The position numbers and the translations under genes are program-made. Shown one piece after another: positions 1 through 8,339 of a stretch of DNA of 13,233 bases. The notes under the pieces are model-generated. The model made no database searches and was not told where the DNA came from. It saw only the letters and a list, made by a program, of their open reading frames with translations. Position 1 is the first letter of the stretch; each line of letters starts with the position of its first letter. Origin of the DNA: Candidatus Zixiibacteriota bacterium (lineage in GTDB: Bacteria > Zixibacteria > MSB-5A5 > WJJR01); NCBI GenBank assembly GCA_014729565.1, contig WJJR01000121.1, positions 1 through 13,233 on the forward strand, given 5' to 3'.

Positions 1-150
1 GATGAAGGATATGCGGGACCGATTGTCGATACGTCTGACTGCTTTGACCGCATTCGGCTGGAACCGATTGTGGAATTCAGAAGTGGAGCGATCACGATAC
101 GCGATCCGCGCGATATCCCTGAGGATAGTATCGTCATTAACTGGCCATAA
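1..150 (+). CDS. 3' end of an unrecognised protein (partial)
   Basis: Reading frame 1 is open from the first base to a TAA at 148-150, giving 49 residues that end in DSIVINWP. The peptide has a natural mixed composition (many Asp, Ile, Pro; a segment FRSGAITIRDPRDIPEDS), unlike the Arg/Ser-rich product of the overlapping frame 2, so I read it as the C-terminus of a gene starting left of the window. I do not recognise the family from this fragment. It lies 183 bp upstream of the asparagine-synthetase-like gene on the same strand, so the two may be co-transcribed and functionally linked. It could still be a chance open frame, since only 50 codons are visible. Confidence 0.55.
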   Translation, partial: DEGYAGPIVDTSDCFDRIRLEPIVEFRSGAITIRDPRDIPEDSIVINWP

Positions 151-333
151 AGATGCTATTGGAAATTCAACTCACACCTTGAGCCGGGCTCGGCCATCCA
201 TCTGCTCCCAATTGCCACACGTAAATAGAAATACCTTTGCAAACTCCCAATAGGCTGATACCTTGAGCTTGGAACCACCACACCTTAGGGACGTGCGTAT
301 CGTGACATCATAGTCGTCCCGTCGGAGGTGATC

Positions 334-2253
334 ATGCCCGGTGTCACTGTCAGTCTGGATTGTACGGCTGAACACGATTGCACCCGTCGACGGCTGTCGG
401 CATCGCTGCACTACGAATCCCACACACCTGACTACCGCAGTCTGCTCCACCGGGTGAATGACCGTTCATGTGTCGGTGTCGCCACGTATCCGGACTATCC
501 GATACTGCTGCACGCGACGGCCAACGCATTAGTCGCAGTCGACGGTGCAGTATATGACGGATCTCCTCACGACGTCATCCACAAAGTCGACGAGATCGAC
601 TCCGCTCCGGACCGGGGCAACCAAATCGCTATGTGGCTGGGCCAGTGGCTCAGCGATCGCGATGCCGAATGCGTGATTGTCTACGCCGAACGTGATCCCA
701 ACGGAACAGTGGTAATTGCCAACGACGTATTGGGCCGATTGCCGTTCTACTATTCCCAGTCATCGCGGTGCTTCGTAGCCAGCCGTTCACTCCGGCATAT
801 TGTTGCCGTGCAGAATGGCAGTCAACCCGATCCGCTGGGTGTCGCGCAGTCACTGATCTTTGGTTATTCACTCGGATCACGGACATACATCCGCGACATC
901 TCAATGCTGGCACCGGCGAGCGTCATGACTATCTCTCAGACCACTGGAGCAATGCAAACGACAGCATACAATCACTGGTGCCTGGAGGCGGATGACAGCG
1001 ATCCCTCACGGCCGCAGGACGCGGACGCACAAGACCTCGCAGAGTTGTTTGTCGACTGCACACGACAGCGACGGAACACATTTACCGATCGCTCGTGCGT
1101 GTTGTTCTTATCCGGGGGACTCGATTCGCGCTCGGTCGCCGGAGCGCTTGTGCGTGGCGGCTGCTCCGCGACAGCGCTGACGCGTGACGATGGTACGCCA
1201 GTCGGGGGACGCGAACGGGCGACGGCCCAGCATATCGCCGCAGCGTGTGGCCTGCCATGGGAGTGGACGGCGTTCCGGCAACCCTACCCCTGGGAGTATC
1301 AGCGGATCATCGAACTGCGTGACGGACTCAATTACGGAGCGATGGCCACACAGCTTCAGTCGCACCGCGCGGCCGCAGCGGTCGGCGGCGATGACTGCCT
1401 GGTATTTACGGGTGACGGTGGCGACAAGGTGATGCCATACTTGCGGCCGCCGCGCCGGCTGCGCACCGTGCGGCAATTGGCCGAAATGGTCTCGGCACAA
1501 ACCTCGTTTCTGGGCATACAGCGCGCGGCCGCCTTAATTGGCTGCACGGAGCAACAGGTGCTGGAGAGTGTTGAAGAAGCGATTGAAAGCTATCCCGAGG
1601 CGAGTATCGAGGACCGATTTGTTCACTACATGGTCTTCGAGCGTGGGCGTCGGTGGCTGTTCGAGGGTGAGGAACGTGCACGGGCGTTCCAGTGGGCCAC
1701 GAGTCCGTTCTACGCGATACCATTCTTCCGTCGCGCACTTTCGATTCCGTGGCAATGGAAGCAGTCCGGTCGCTGGTATGCGGTATTCCTCCGCGCGCTA
1801 TCGGAGAAGCTGGCGACGATACCCGATGTCAACACCGGTCGACCGCCCGGAACCCCTCCCCGATTCCGGGCTAAGATCAAAGCACTCGTATCGCACTCGC
1901 CTCGACTGGAAAGATTCGTGCGGGATCTCTACACTCGCAAGACGTTACCGAAACCTATCCCCTGGCAGCCGTTGCCGGTGGCCGAATTACTGGAATCAGC
2001 GTCGGCCGCGGCGTTGTTCAATCGAAATCAGATAGAACATCTGCTGTCCACACCACAACCGTTGACTATTCACTGGCAGGTGATCACGGTCCTGTGGAGT
2101 CTGCACCAATTCGACAAACAGGCTGAATTGGAGGCACTGCCAAAGCGGGATGCGACAATGGTCATTGAGAACATGACTGCCGTGAATGGCCAACTCGTCG
2201 CGGCGCGGATCCCCGTGCACCTCGACAATCAAACAAAACAGGCGGATGTCTAA
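334..2253 (+). CDS. Asparagine-synthetase-like protein with a degenerate glutaminase domain
   Basis: The protein has 639 residues. Residues about 1-200 resemble the class II glutaminase (Ntn) domain of asparagine synthetases (AVDGAVYD near 68-75, NDVLGRLPFYY near 130-140, FVASRSLRHI near 147-156). Residues about 235-600 form the ATP-pyrophosphatase synthetase domain, with the PP-loop SGGLDS at 260-265, GDGGDK at 360-365 and SPFYAIPF at 457-464. The start is ATG 334, 5 nt after GGAGG (324-328); a GTG at 328 lies inside that Shine-Dalgarno. From this start the N-terminus is MPGV where active glutaminases have MCGI, so the catalytic Cys is missing and glutamine hydrolysis is unlikely. The enzyme would adenylate a carboxylate and use ammonia or another amine. 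Such homologues occur in asparagine synthesis, polysaccharide loci and RiPP clusters (lasso-peptide cyclases). No precursor peptide is visible in 151-333, so the substrate is unknown. Confidence 0.85.
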   Translation: MPGVTVSLDCTAEHDCTRRRLSASLHYESHTPDYRSLLHRVNDRSCVGVATYPDYPILLHATANALVAVDGAVYDGSPHDVIHKVDEIDSAPDRGNQIAMWLGQWLSDRDAECVIVYAERDPNGTVVIANDVLGRLPFYYSQSSRCFVASRSLRHIVAVQNGSQPDPLGVAQSLIFGYSLGSRTYIRDISMLAPASVMTISQTTGAMQTTAYNHWCLEADDSDPSRPQDADAQDLAELFVDCTRQRRNTFTDRSCVLFLSGGLDSRSVAGALVRGGCSATALTRDDGTPVGGRERATAQHIAAACGLPWEWTAFRQPYPWEYQRIIELRDGLNYGAMATQLQSHRAAAAVGGDDCLVFTGDGGDKVMPYLRPPRRLRTVRQLAEMVSAQTSFLGIQRAAALIGCTEQQVLESVEEAIESYPEASIEDRFVHYMVFERGRRWLFEGEERARAFQWATSPFYAIPFFRRALSIPWQWKQSGRWYAVFLRALSEKLATIPDVNTGRPPGTPPRFRAKIKALVSHSPRLERFVRDLYTRKTLPKPIPWQPLPVAELLESASAAALFNRNQIEHLLSTPQPLTIHWQVITVLWSLHQFDKQAELEALPKRDATMVIENMTAVNGQLVAARIPVHLDNQTKQADV

Positions 2254-2266
2254 AGACACCCGCCTG
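2239..2266 (-). terminator. Rho-independent terminator of efp
   Basis: A 12-bp stem (2239-2250 with 2255-2266) closes a 4-nt loop. Read on the minus strand it is fully paired with one G-U, and is followed by TTTTGTTTGA (complement of 2229-2238). On the plus strand the same position is an A-C mismatch and there is no T-tract, so the element serves efp, 22 bp upstream. It overlaps the last codons and stop of the converging synthetase gene. Confidence 0.85.
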
Positions 2267-2288
2267 GTAACTCACAGAATCGAATGAA

Positions 2289-2852
2289 TTAAACGTTCAC
2301 CCGTTCGAGATAGTCCTTTGTCCGTGTGTCGATCTTGATCTTGTCGCCGATTTTGATGAAGAGCGGGACTTTGACCTGAAGGCCGGTTTGGACCGTTGCG
2401 CCTTTGGTCATGTTTGAGACCGTATCGCCTTTGACAGCCGGCTCGGCGTCGGTGACTTCCAGAACAACCGAGGACGGCAAGTCGAGTGAGAGCGGGGCGC
2501 CCTCGAAGTAGAGGATCTTGTAGTCCTCGTTTTCCATGAGGAAATCGGTGTAACCCTCGAGCTGCTCGGCATTGAGACCAACCTGTTCGAAGGTCTCGTT
2601 GTCCATGAAGTGCCACTGCTCGCCGTCATTGTACATATACTTCATCGAGCGCTGCTCGAATTCGGGCTCATCGAAGGTCTCCCCCGATGCGAACACCTTT
2701 TCGAGCACCTGGCCAGTGCGCAGGTTGCGCAGCTTCGTGGTCACCTTGGCGCGTCGCTGGGCGGTGCGGGCGTTCTGGAAGTCGAGAATCTCCCAGAGGT
2801 CGCCGTCGAGTTTGAGTTTGCGTCCGGTACGAAAGTCACTGGTGGAAATCAT
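2289..2852 (-). CDS. efp: Translation elongation factor P
   Basis: The protein has 187 residues, the usual EF-P length. EF-P binds the ribosome between the P and E sites and relieves stalling at polyproline motifs. The N-terminal KOW-like domain (about 1-65), the central OB domain (about 66-125, with YMYNDGEQWHFMDNETFEQV) and the C-terminal OB domain (about 128-187, with VPLFIKIGDKIKIDTRT and YLERV) are all present. Start ATG 2852 follows GAGGA (2860-2864) by 7 nt. The tip of the modification loop reads RTAQRRA. In an ungapped alignment Gln32 takes the place of E. coli Lys34 or the rhamnosylated Arg32 of Pseudomonas, with Arg33 and Arg34 next to it. The usual beta-lysylation, hydroxylation or rhamnosylation therefore cannot be assumed. 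It is the last gene of the minus-strand block and has its own terminator. Confidence 0.96.
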   Translation of the reverse strand: MISTSDFRTGRKLKLDGDLWEILDFQNARTAQRRAKVTTKLRNLRTGQVLEKVFASGETFDEPEFEQRSMKYMYNDGEQWHFMDNETFEQVGLNAEQLEGYTDFLMENEDYKILYFEGAPLSLDLPSSVVLEVTDAEPAVKGDTVSNMTKGATVQTGLQVKVPLFIKIGDKIKIDTRTKDYLERVNV

Positions 2853-3242
2853 GCGTTGGTCCTCAATCGGTTATTGCCAAAGTGCTATCACGAACGGCGG
2901 CGCCCTATGCCGCGGCGCGCCGAGCACGAGAAGATACGGCAAAATCGGTGCGGATGGGGGAGGAAAATGGGCGGTGGTGTCAGACGCCGTCCTTCTCGAT
3001 AACGGATTCAATGACACTGTATTACGGCAGGTACCGTCCGTTCGGAACGCACAGCATAGGGGCCAGTTGAAAAAAGTCGTGTGTCAACTCCGCAACAGAT
3101 GATGTAACTGAATCAGACGATCATAACCTCACGTAGGTGTGGCTCTTAGCCGCACCCGTCCGGCTAAGAGCCGGACCTACACAACAAACCTATGGGTTTT
3201 TAACACGCCCCAGAGCTGTGAGACACCAAAGGGGTCGTACCG
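2853..3242. other. 390-bp intergenic region between DUF4177 gene and efp
   Basis: I find no convincing gene here: the open frames are fragments of the antisense of efp or lack ribosome binding sites. It must contain the efp promoter, but I cannot pick a good -35/-10 pair. It holds the efp Shine-Dalgarno (2860-2864), a weak 6-bp inverted repeat (3065-3070 with 3084-3089) and the REP-like pair at 3133-3180. Confidence 0.6.
3133..3180. repeat. REP-like doublet (two inverted GTAG-headed palindromes)
   Basis: Two 23-nt units lie tail to tail, 2 nt apart. The plus-strand unit (3133-3155) is GTAG, then GTGTGGCT, loop CTT, AGCCGCAC. The minus-strand unit (3158-3180) is GTAG, then GTCCGGCT, loop CTT, AGCCGGAC. 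Each is a GTAG head followed by an 8-bp hairpin (one T-G wobble in the first), the layout of REP sequences mobilised by RAYT (TnpA-REP) transposases; paired inverted copies are called REPINs. It lies 63 bp past the DUF4177 stop and could also act as an mRNA 3'-end structure. Confidence 0.7.
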
Positions 3243-3437
3243 CTACCGCGGTCGCTTGAAGAGCAGGCAGATGCTCGAGGTGCGGCCCTGGGTCTCGGCA
3301 ATGGAGAATGCCGAGACTAACTCCCACCCCTCACGGCCGGCTTCGTTGCACACTTCATCGAGGTCCGTTTCGGGCTTGGTCTCACGCAGGATGCCGCCCT
3401 TGGCTTTGACCATTAATGATTTGTACTCCCAGCTCAT
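3243..3437 (-). CDS. DUF4177-family small protein
   Basis: The protein has 64 residues, beginning MSWEYKSL and carrying EGWELVSAFS in the middle. A WEYK start plus an E/GWELV core is the signature of DUF4177, small bacterial proteins of unknown function. There is no signal peptide or membrane segment. The start ATG 3437 is well supported by AGGAGGA (3443-3449) 5 nt upstream. A good sigma70-type promoter lies just upstream (3483-3510), so it can be transcribed alone, although the methyltransferase gene ends 127 bp upstream on the same strand. Family assignment is from motif recognition and is fairly sure; the role is unknown. Confidence 0.82.
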   Translation of the reverse strand: MSWEYKSLMVKAKGGILRETKPETDLDEVCNEAGREGWELVSAFSIAETQGRTSSICLLFKRPR

Positions 3438-3482
3438 TGGGATCCTCCTGGTTTCACGCTGTTCAGGTGATTGGGATGCAGC

Positions 3483-3510
3483 ATAATACTCTTCCGTGTG
3501 ACAATGTAAA
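3483..3510 (-). promoter_or_regulatory. Sigma70-type promoter for the DUF4177 gene
   Basis: On the minus strand TTTACA (3505-3510) and TATTAT (3483-3488) are separated by 16 bp. Each matches the -35 or -10 consensus at 5 of 6 positions. The predicted transcript starts near 3475, leaving a leader of about 40 nt with the strong Shine-Dalgarno of the DUF4177 gene. Inferred by eye. Confidence 0.55.
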
Positions 3511-3564
3511 TGCGCACCGAGCTGGGGCTCGGCGCTCCGTTTGCTTCGGCGGTTCCTTGACGGT

Positions 3565-4575
3565 CTATGGTTTGTGTGCCGTCAGCAGCCAGGCGTCGCC
3601 GACCAGCCAGCGGCAACGTACCTTCTGGAATCCGCAATCGCGGACTTGCTCGGTGGCCGATGAACGTGTCGTCAGCTTCGGGCTCGGTGAACGAAGCTGC
3701 CACATCAGCCGCGTCAACGGCGCGAACAGATTGTCGGAGCCGAAATAGTCGACCCACACGAGCAGCCCATTCGACGGCAATGATCGATAGGCTCGCCGCA
3801 AAACGGCGTTCGAGAGCCGTCCCAAATCGCAAAACAGGACCACGTCGTAGCCGCTCGGCAGAGACTTGTTCATATCACCGGCATGGGTGCGAATGCGGCC
3901 GGTGAGCCCCTCGCGACGGACGATGGAACGCGTGACACGCACCACATTGGCGATATCCAGAACACAGGCTGTGAGATGCCGATGGGCGCGCACCAACTCG
4001 ATCGACATGACACCCGATCCCCCGCCGACATCGAGTAACGACTCGTATCTCCTCAGATCGAGTGTCCTCGCCAGCGCCCTGGCCTCGCGCTGGTGCTCCT
4101 CATACAGCATGTGCGTGAATCCCTTCGCCCACTCGGGATCATCCAACAAACGCTCAAAGTAGTATTCACGCTTGACTCCAAGGAGCGATTCGTAGTTCCG
4201 GCCGGTGGTGAGTGTCTCCTCCAATACCGTGAAGGCCAGGTACTCCTCCCCACATTCTGCGGAGTAGATGTTGGTCCAATGGACCGACCGTTCCTTAACG
4301 AAGTACCGTTCGGCCAATCTAGAGTTGTAGAAGTAGTCCCCCGACCGGCGGAGCAGGCCCAGCGACACCAATACCGACAGGAAAATGTCCCGTCGAGACG
4401 GATGCAATTTGCAGACGCGTCCTAACTGTCCTGCGGTCATTTCGCGACCGCTCAGTTTGCGGAAGATGTGCAATTGTTCCGCGGCGACAACACAGCGCGA
4501 CGCCATGAAGGCGGTTTGGAAGTCGATCTTGGCCAGGACGCGTTTGGGAAGTTTGTCCATTGTGAAGGCGGGCAT
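3565..4575 (-). CDS. SAM-dependent methyltransferase, winged-helix O-methyltransferase type
   Basis: The protein has 336 residues. About 15-110 is a helical/winged-helix dimerisation domain (AEQLHIFRKL, then MTAGQLGRVCKLHPSRRDIFLSVL in the part that precedes the wing). About 170-336 is a Rossmann methyltransferase with motif I LDVGGGSG (181-188), an acidic ribose-binding strand VLDIANV (206-212) and AGDM (232-235). This is the layout of hydroxyneurosporene/acetylserotonin O-methyltransferases. The post-IV region reads LFCDLGRLSNA (247-257), where active family members have a segment ending in His-Asp-Trp, so the catalytic His is missing; it may methylate an unusual substrate or use another base. 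Start ATG 4575 follows GGAG (4581-4584) by 5 nt. A longer frame to 4638 would run through the REP-like palindrome and lacks a ribosome binding site. It sits 108 bp downstream of icd, beyond a terminator-like hairpin. Confidence 0.85.
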   Translation of the reverse strand: MPAFTMDKLPKRVLAKIDFQTAFMASRCVVAAEQLHIFRKLSGREMTAGQLGRVCKLHPSRRDIFLSVLVSLGLLRRSGDYFYNSRLAERYFVKERSVHWTNIYSAECGEEYLAFTVLEETLTTGRNYESLLGVKREYYFERLLDDPEWAKGFTHMLYEEHQREARALARTLDLRRYESLLDVGGGSGVMSIELVRAHRHLTACVLDIANVVRVTRSIVRREGLTGRIRTHAGDMNKSLPSGYDVVLFCDLGRLSNAVLRRAYRSLPSNGLLVWVDYFGSDNLFAPLTRLMWQLRSPSPKLTTRSSATEQVRDCGFQKVRCRWLVGDAWLLTAHKP

Positions 4576-4592
4576 GGGGTCTCCGGAGCGAC

Positions 4593-4617
4593 GGTGGGTG
4601 CGTTGCACCCACCCTAC
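4593..4617 (-). repeat. Single REP-like palindrome with GTAG head
   Basis: On the minus strand GTAG (complement of 4614-4617) is followed at once by a perfect 9-bp hairpin: GGTGGGTGC, loop AAC, GCACCCACC. It sits 17 bp upstream of the methyltransferase start. The head-plus-hairpin plan is the same as in the doublet at 3133-3180, although the hairpin sequence differs. Confidence 0.6.
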
Positions 4618-4627
4618 ATCGATAGAA

Positions 4628-4655
4628 ACGGGGCGCACCGTGTGATACGCCCCGT
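4628..4655 (-). terminator. Terminator-like hairpin downstream of icd
   Basis: A perfect 8-bp stem ACGGGGCG (4628-4635) with CGCCCCGT (4648-4655) encloses a 12-nt loop. On the minus strand it is followed by TTCTATC, a short imperfect T-tract. It lies 28 bp after the icd stop and probably ends most larA-mdh-icd transcription before the methyltransferase gene. Confidence 0.5.
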
Positions 4656-4683
4656 GTGGTGTGCGTTCCGATCCGAAACCGGA

Positions 4684-5967
<1,284 letters not shown>

Positions 5968-5978
5968 GTCACCTGTCC

Positions 5979-6905
5979 TTATTTCGCGAGTCCGTCAATA
6001 ATCTCCTTGTACACTGTCGCTGACTTCTGCAGCTCGCCAAGTTCGGAGTCGTCGAGCTTCAATTCAATAACCTTCTCCACCCCATTGGCGCCGAGAACCA
6101 CCGGTACGCCGACGTAAACGTCTTTCAGCCCGTACTGGCCGTCACAATAGGCCGATGCGGCGAGGAGAGTCTTGCGATCATTGAGGACGGCGTTGGCCAT
6201 CTTCACGGTCGCGGCCGCCGGGGCGTAGTACGCGCTGCCGGACTTGAGCAGTTTCACAATTTCACCACCGCCGCCGCGCGTGCGCTGCACGATCGCATCG
6301 AGGCGGTCTTTGTCGATCAACTCGGTCACGGCGATACCGCCGACCGTCGTATAGCGCGGCAACGGAACCATCGAATCACCGTGTCCGCCGAGAACCATCG
6401 CCTGTGTTTCGGTGACGGAGCAGTTCAGTTCCATCGCGATGAAGGTGCGCATGCGGATCGAGTCGAGCACACCGGCCTGGCCGAACACCATGTTCTTGGC
6501 GAGACCGGATTTGCTCCAGGCGCGATAGGTCATCACGTCGAGCGGATTGGAGACGACGAGGATCATCGTGTTCGGACAATTCTTGGTAATGCCCTCCATC
6601 ACCGAGTCCATGATCTTGATGTTGCTGTTGAGCAGGTCTTCACGGCTCATGCCGGGTTTGCGCGGCATGCCGGCGGTGATCACAACCAGGTCGGACCCGG
6701 CGGTGTCTTTGTAGTCATTGGTGCCGGTAATGGTGACATCGTAGCCGCGCACCGGAGCGGCCTGCATCAGGTCGAGGGCCTTGCCCTGCGGCATGTCTTC
6801 GATGATATCAAAAATGACGACGTCGCAAAGGTTGCTTTCGGCCAGGTACTGTGCGCATGACGCGCCCACGTTCCCGGCGCCGATGACGGTGACTTTCTTT
6901 CGCAT
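5979..6905 (-). CDS. mdh: Malate dehydrogenase (LDH-like, NAD-dependent)
   Basis: The protein has 308 residues and interconverts malate and oxaloacetate. The Rossmann glycine motif is GAGNVGA (9-15) and Asp33 at the end of beta2 favours NAD. The substrate loop AGMPRKPGMSR (78-88) carries Arg82, where lactate dehydrogenases have Gln, identifying the enzyme as a malate dehydrogenase of the LDH-like branch. The catalytic pair is Asp148 (VLDSIR) and His175 (GGHGDSMVP), with a substrate-binding Arg near 151. The start ATG 6905 is 7 nt after GGAGGAG. It lies between the LarA homologue (32 bp upstream) and icd (11 bp downstream), in one probable operon. Confidence 0.97.
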   Translation of the reverse strand: MRKKVTVIGAGNVGASCAQYLAESNLCDVVIFDIIEDMPQGKALDLMQAAPVRGYDVTITGTNDYKDTAGSDLVVITAGMPRKPGMSREDLLNSNIKIMDSVMEGITKNCPNTMILVVSNPLDVMTYRAWSKSGLAKNMVFGQAGVLDSIRMRTFIAMELNCSVTETQAMVLGGHGDSMVPLPRYTTVGGIAVTELIDKDRLDAIVQRTRGGGGEIVKLLKSGSAYYAPAAATVKMANAVLNDRKTLLAASAYCDGQYGLKDVYVGVPVVLGANGVEKVIELKLDDSELGELQKSATVYKEIIDGLAK

Positions 6906-6937
6906 GTGTGCTCTCCTCCGAGGACAGCAGGTGTCCG

Positions 6938-8209
6938 TTATGAGTGTTTGTCGTTACGTATCGTCACAGTTGTGAGTGCGGCATCGTTGACAATCAGTGC
7001 GCGCGCCGGAGTGCCGACGTAGTCGATGGCGGCGGCGATGGCGGCGTTGACATGGCCGTGTGGTTCGTAGCCAAATCGTTGAACGTCGTAAGGGCTCATG
7101 TTGGTCACCGCCATCAGGCGACAGCGCTGTGTCATCCGCGCGGTCCGCACCAGTTTGTGCAGTCCCATTGTGTAGGGACGGTCGGCCAAGCCCAACCAGT
7201 CCGCCTGATTGGGAAATTCTTCACTTAACCGCTGATAGAATGGCGATCCGACGCCCTCATTGCAAGGGGATGTTACAATCATCACCCCGCCCTCGCGTAC
7301 CGCCGGCCGGCACAATTCCCAGCCCTTCTGCATCTGGTAGAGGTTGAGATCGAGGGGCGGGTGGACGGCGGCCACGACAATGTCAAAAAGTTGATCCACC
7401 GGCGCTTCATAGTACTTGAGGGCGGCGTGGCAGGCGCGTGGGAAGCAGAGATCGACATGACCGGCATAGGCGGCGACAATCTGGTCGGCGGCATCCAGTA
7501 CCACTTGAATCGAGAATACCCGTTCTGAATTAATGACTTGCGAGCCCAGATCGATAAACTCTCGTACCGGGTTTCCGTCGGTTTTGAGCGCACAGGCCTC
7601 CTCGGACACCGCCCCGGCGTGCGATCTCTCCACCGTCTCCTTTCCTGCCAGCCCCGGGATAATCGACTTTCGTCCGCCCGTAAAGCCGGCGAAGAAATGC
7701 GGCTCGACCGAGGTGATCGGGATGAGAAGATCAGACGCGAGCACATCCCGGTTGAGAGAAATCGCTCCGGCCAGGCTCTCCAGCGTTCGGTTCGCCGACG
7801 AGTCCCGGCCATCATGTATGAGAATACGGTCACGAATATCTGGGAGACTCTCGCCAAAGATCACCTGAAGCTCGCCCTCGCTCGGCGCCCGATGCAATCC
7901 CGTGGCAACCATCACTCGCCAGTCGGGGTTACGCGAAAGTGCCGGCAGGAGCTTCGGCAGGATGCGCGCGGTCGGCGTGGAGCGCGTGGCATCGTTGACC
8001 ACGACCAGTGGCCGCCGTGCGTCCATGATAAACGTCTCAAACGAGTTCATCCCGGCGCCGAGCGGACTGCCCATTGTATACAGTAGCGCAGCGTCTTCAT
8101 CAGCAGCCACCGAGGGACGCCGTCCGACAAGCGTCACATCCACCGACGACGGCCATTTCAGGACGATTGACCGGTTGCCGTACCGTATGGAGTGTTGGGA
8201 GTGCGCCAT
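6938..8209 (-). CDS. LarA-family nickel-pincer 2-hydroxyacid racemase/epimerase
   Basis: The protein has 423 residues, close to lactate racemase LarA. The residues known to bind the nickel-pincer nucleotide and substrate in L. plantarum LarA can be placed: Asp73 and Arg76 in NDATRSTP, His106 in ATGLHR, His171 and Lys181 in HFFAGFTGGRKS, His197 in ERSHAG, and the YQxxK motif at 291-295. It is therefore probably an active nickel enzyme racemising or epimerising a 2-hydroxyacid. The cofactor genes larB, larC and larE are not in this window. The family also contains malate racemases, and this gene is 32 bp upstream of mdh, so malate is a reasonable but unproven substrate; hence no gene symbol. 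The Shine-Dalgarno before ATG 8209 is weak (AGAGAG). Confidence 0.9.
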   Translation of the reverse strand: MAHSQHSIRYGNRSIVLKWPSSVDVTLVGRRPSVAADEDAALLYTMGSPLGAGMNSFETFIMDARRPLVVVNDATRSTPTARILPKLLPALSRNPDWRVMVATGLHRAPSEGELQVIFGESLPDIRDRILIHDGRDSSANRTLESLAGAISLNRDVLASDLLIPITSVEPHFFAGFTGGRKSIIPGLAGKETVERSHAGAVSEEACALKTDGNPVREFIDLGSQVINSERVFSIQVVLDAADQIVAAYAGHVDLCFPRACHAALKYYEAPVDQLFDIVVAAVHPPLDLNLYQMQKGWELCRPAVREGGVMIVTSPCNEGVGSPFYQRLSEEFPNQADWLGLADRPYTMGLHKLVRTARMTQRCRLMAVTNMSPYDVQRFGYEPHGHVNAAIAAAIDYVGTPARALIVNDAALTTVTIRNDKHS

Positions 8210-8229
8210 CGGTTCTCTCTAAACCGTCC

Positions 8230-8235
8230 AATATA
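8230..8235 (-). promoter_or_regulatory. Possible -10 box upstream of the LarA homologue
   Basis: TATATT on the minus strand (5 of 6 to consensus) lies about 20 bp before the LarA start. The -35 partner is poor (TTGCAT, 18 bp upstream). The 130-bp gap between ndk and this gene is the most likely promoter position for a larA-mdh-icd transcript. Confidence 0.35.
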
Positions 8236-8339
8236 GAACGTATGCACACGGCAATGCAAAAGTGGGACGTCAAAGAATAGCCCGTCCCGCCTGGGATCCG
8301 GCGAAAACGGGCATATCATGACAGAATTGGTGGTGTCGC

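Noticed and set aside
151..333. RiPP precursor peptide upstream of the synthetase-like gene
   Set aside because: Plus-strand frames give only a 9-residue ATG-started peptide or frames without a start and ribosome binding site. A lasso-type cluster is therefore not supported here.
172..450. 92-codon minus-strand frame at the left end
   Set aside because: It overlaps the well-supported start of the synthetase gene and has no recognisable motif.
3065..3089. Inverted repeat AGTTGA / TCAACT as an operator
   Set aside because: Only 6 bp with a 13-nt spacer, expected by chance in this length, and no promoter is visible beside it.
8281..8320. GCCCG/CGGGC stem after ndk as a terminator
   Set aside because: The stem is interrupted by bulges and the following TATTCTTTG is a poor T-tract; too weak to annotate.
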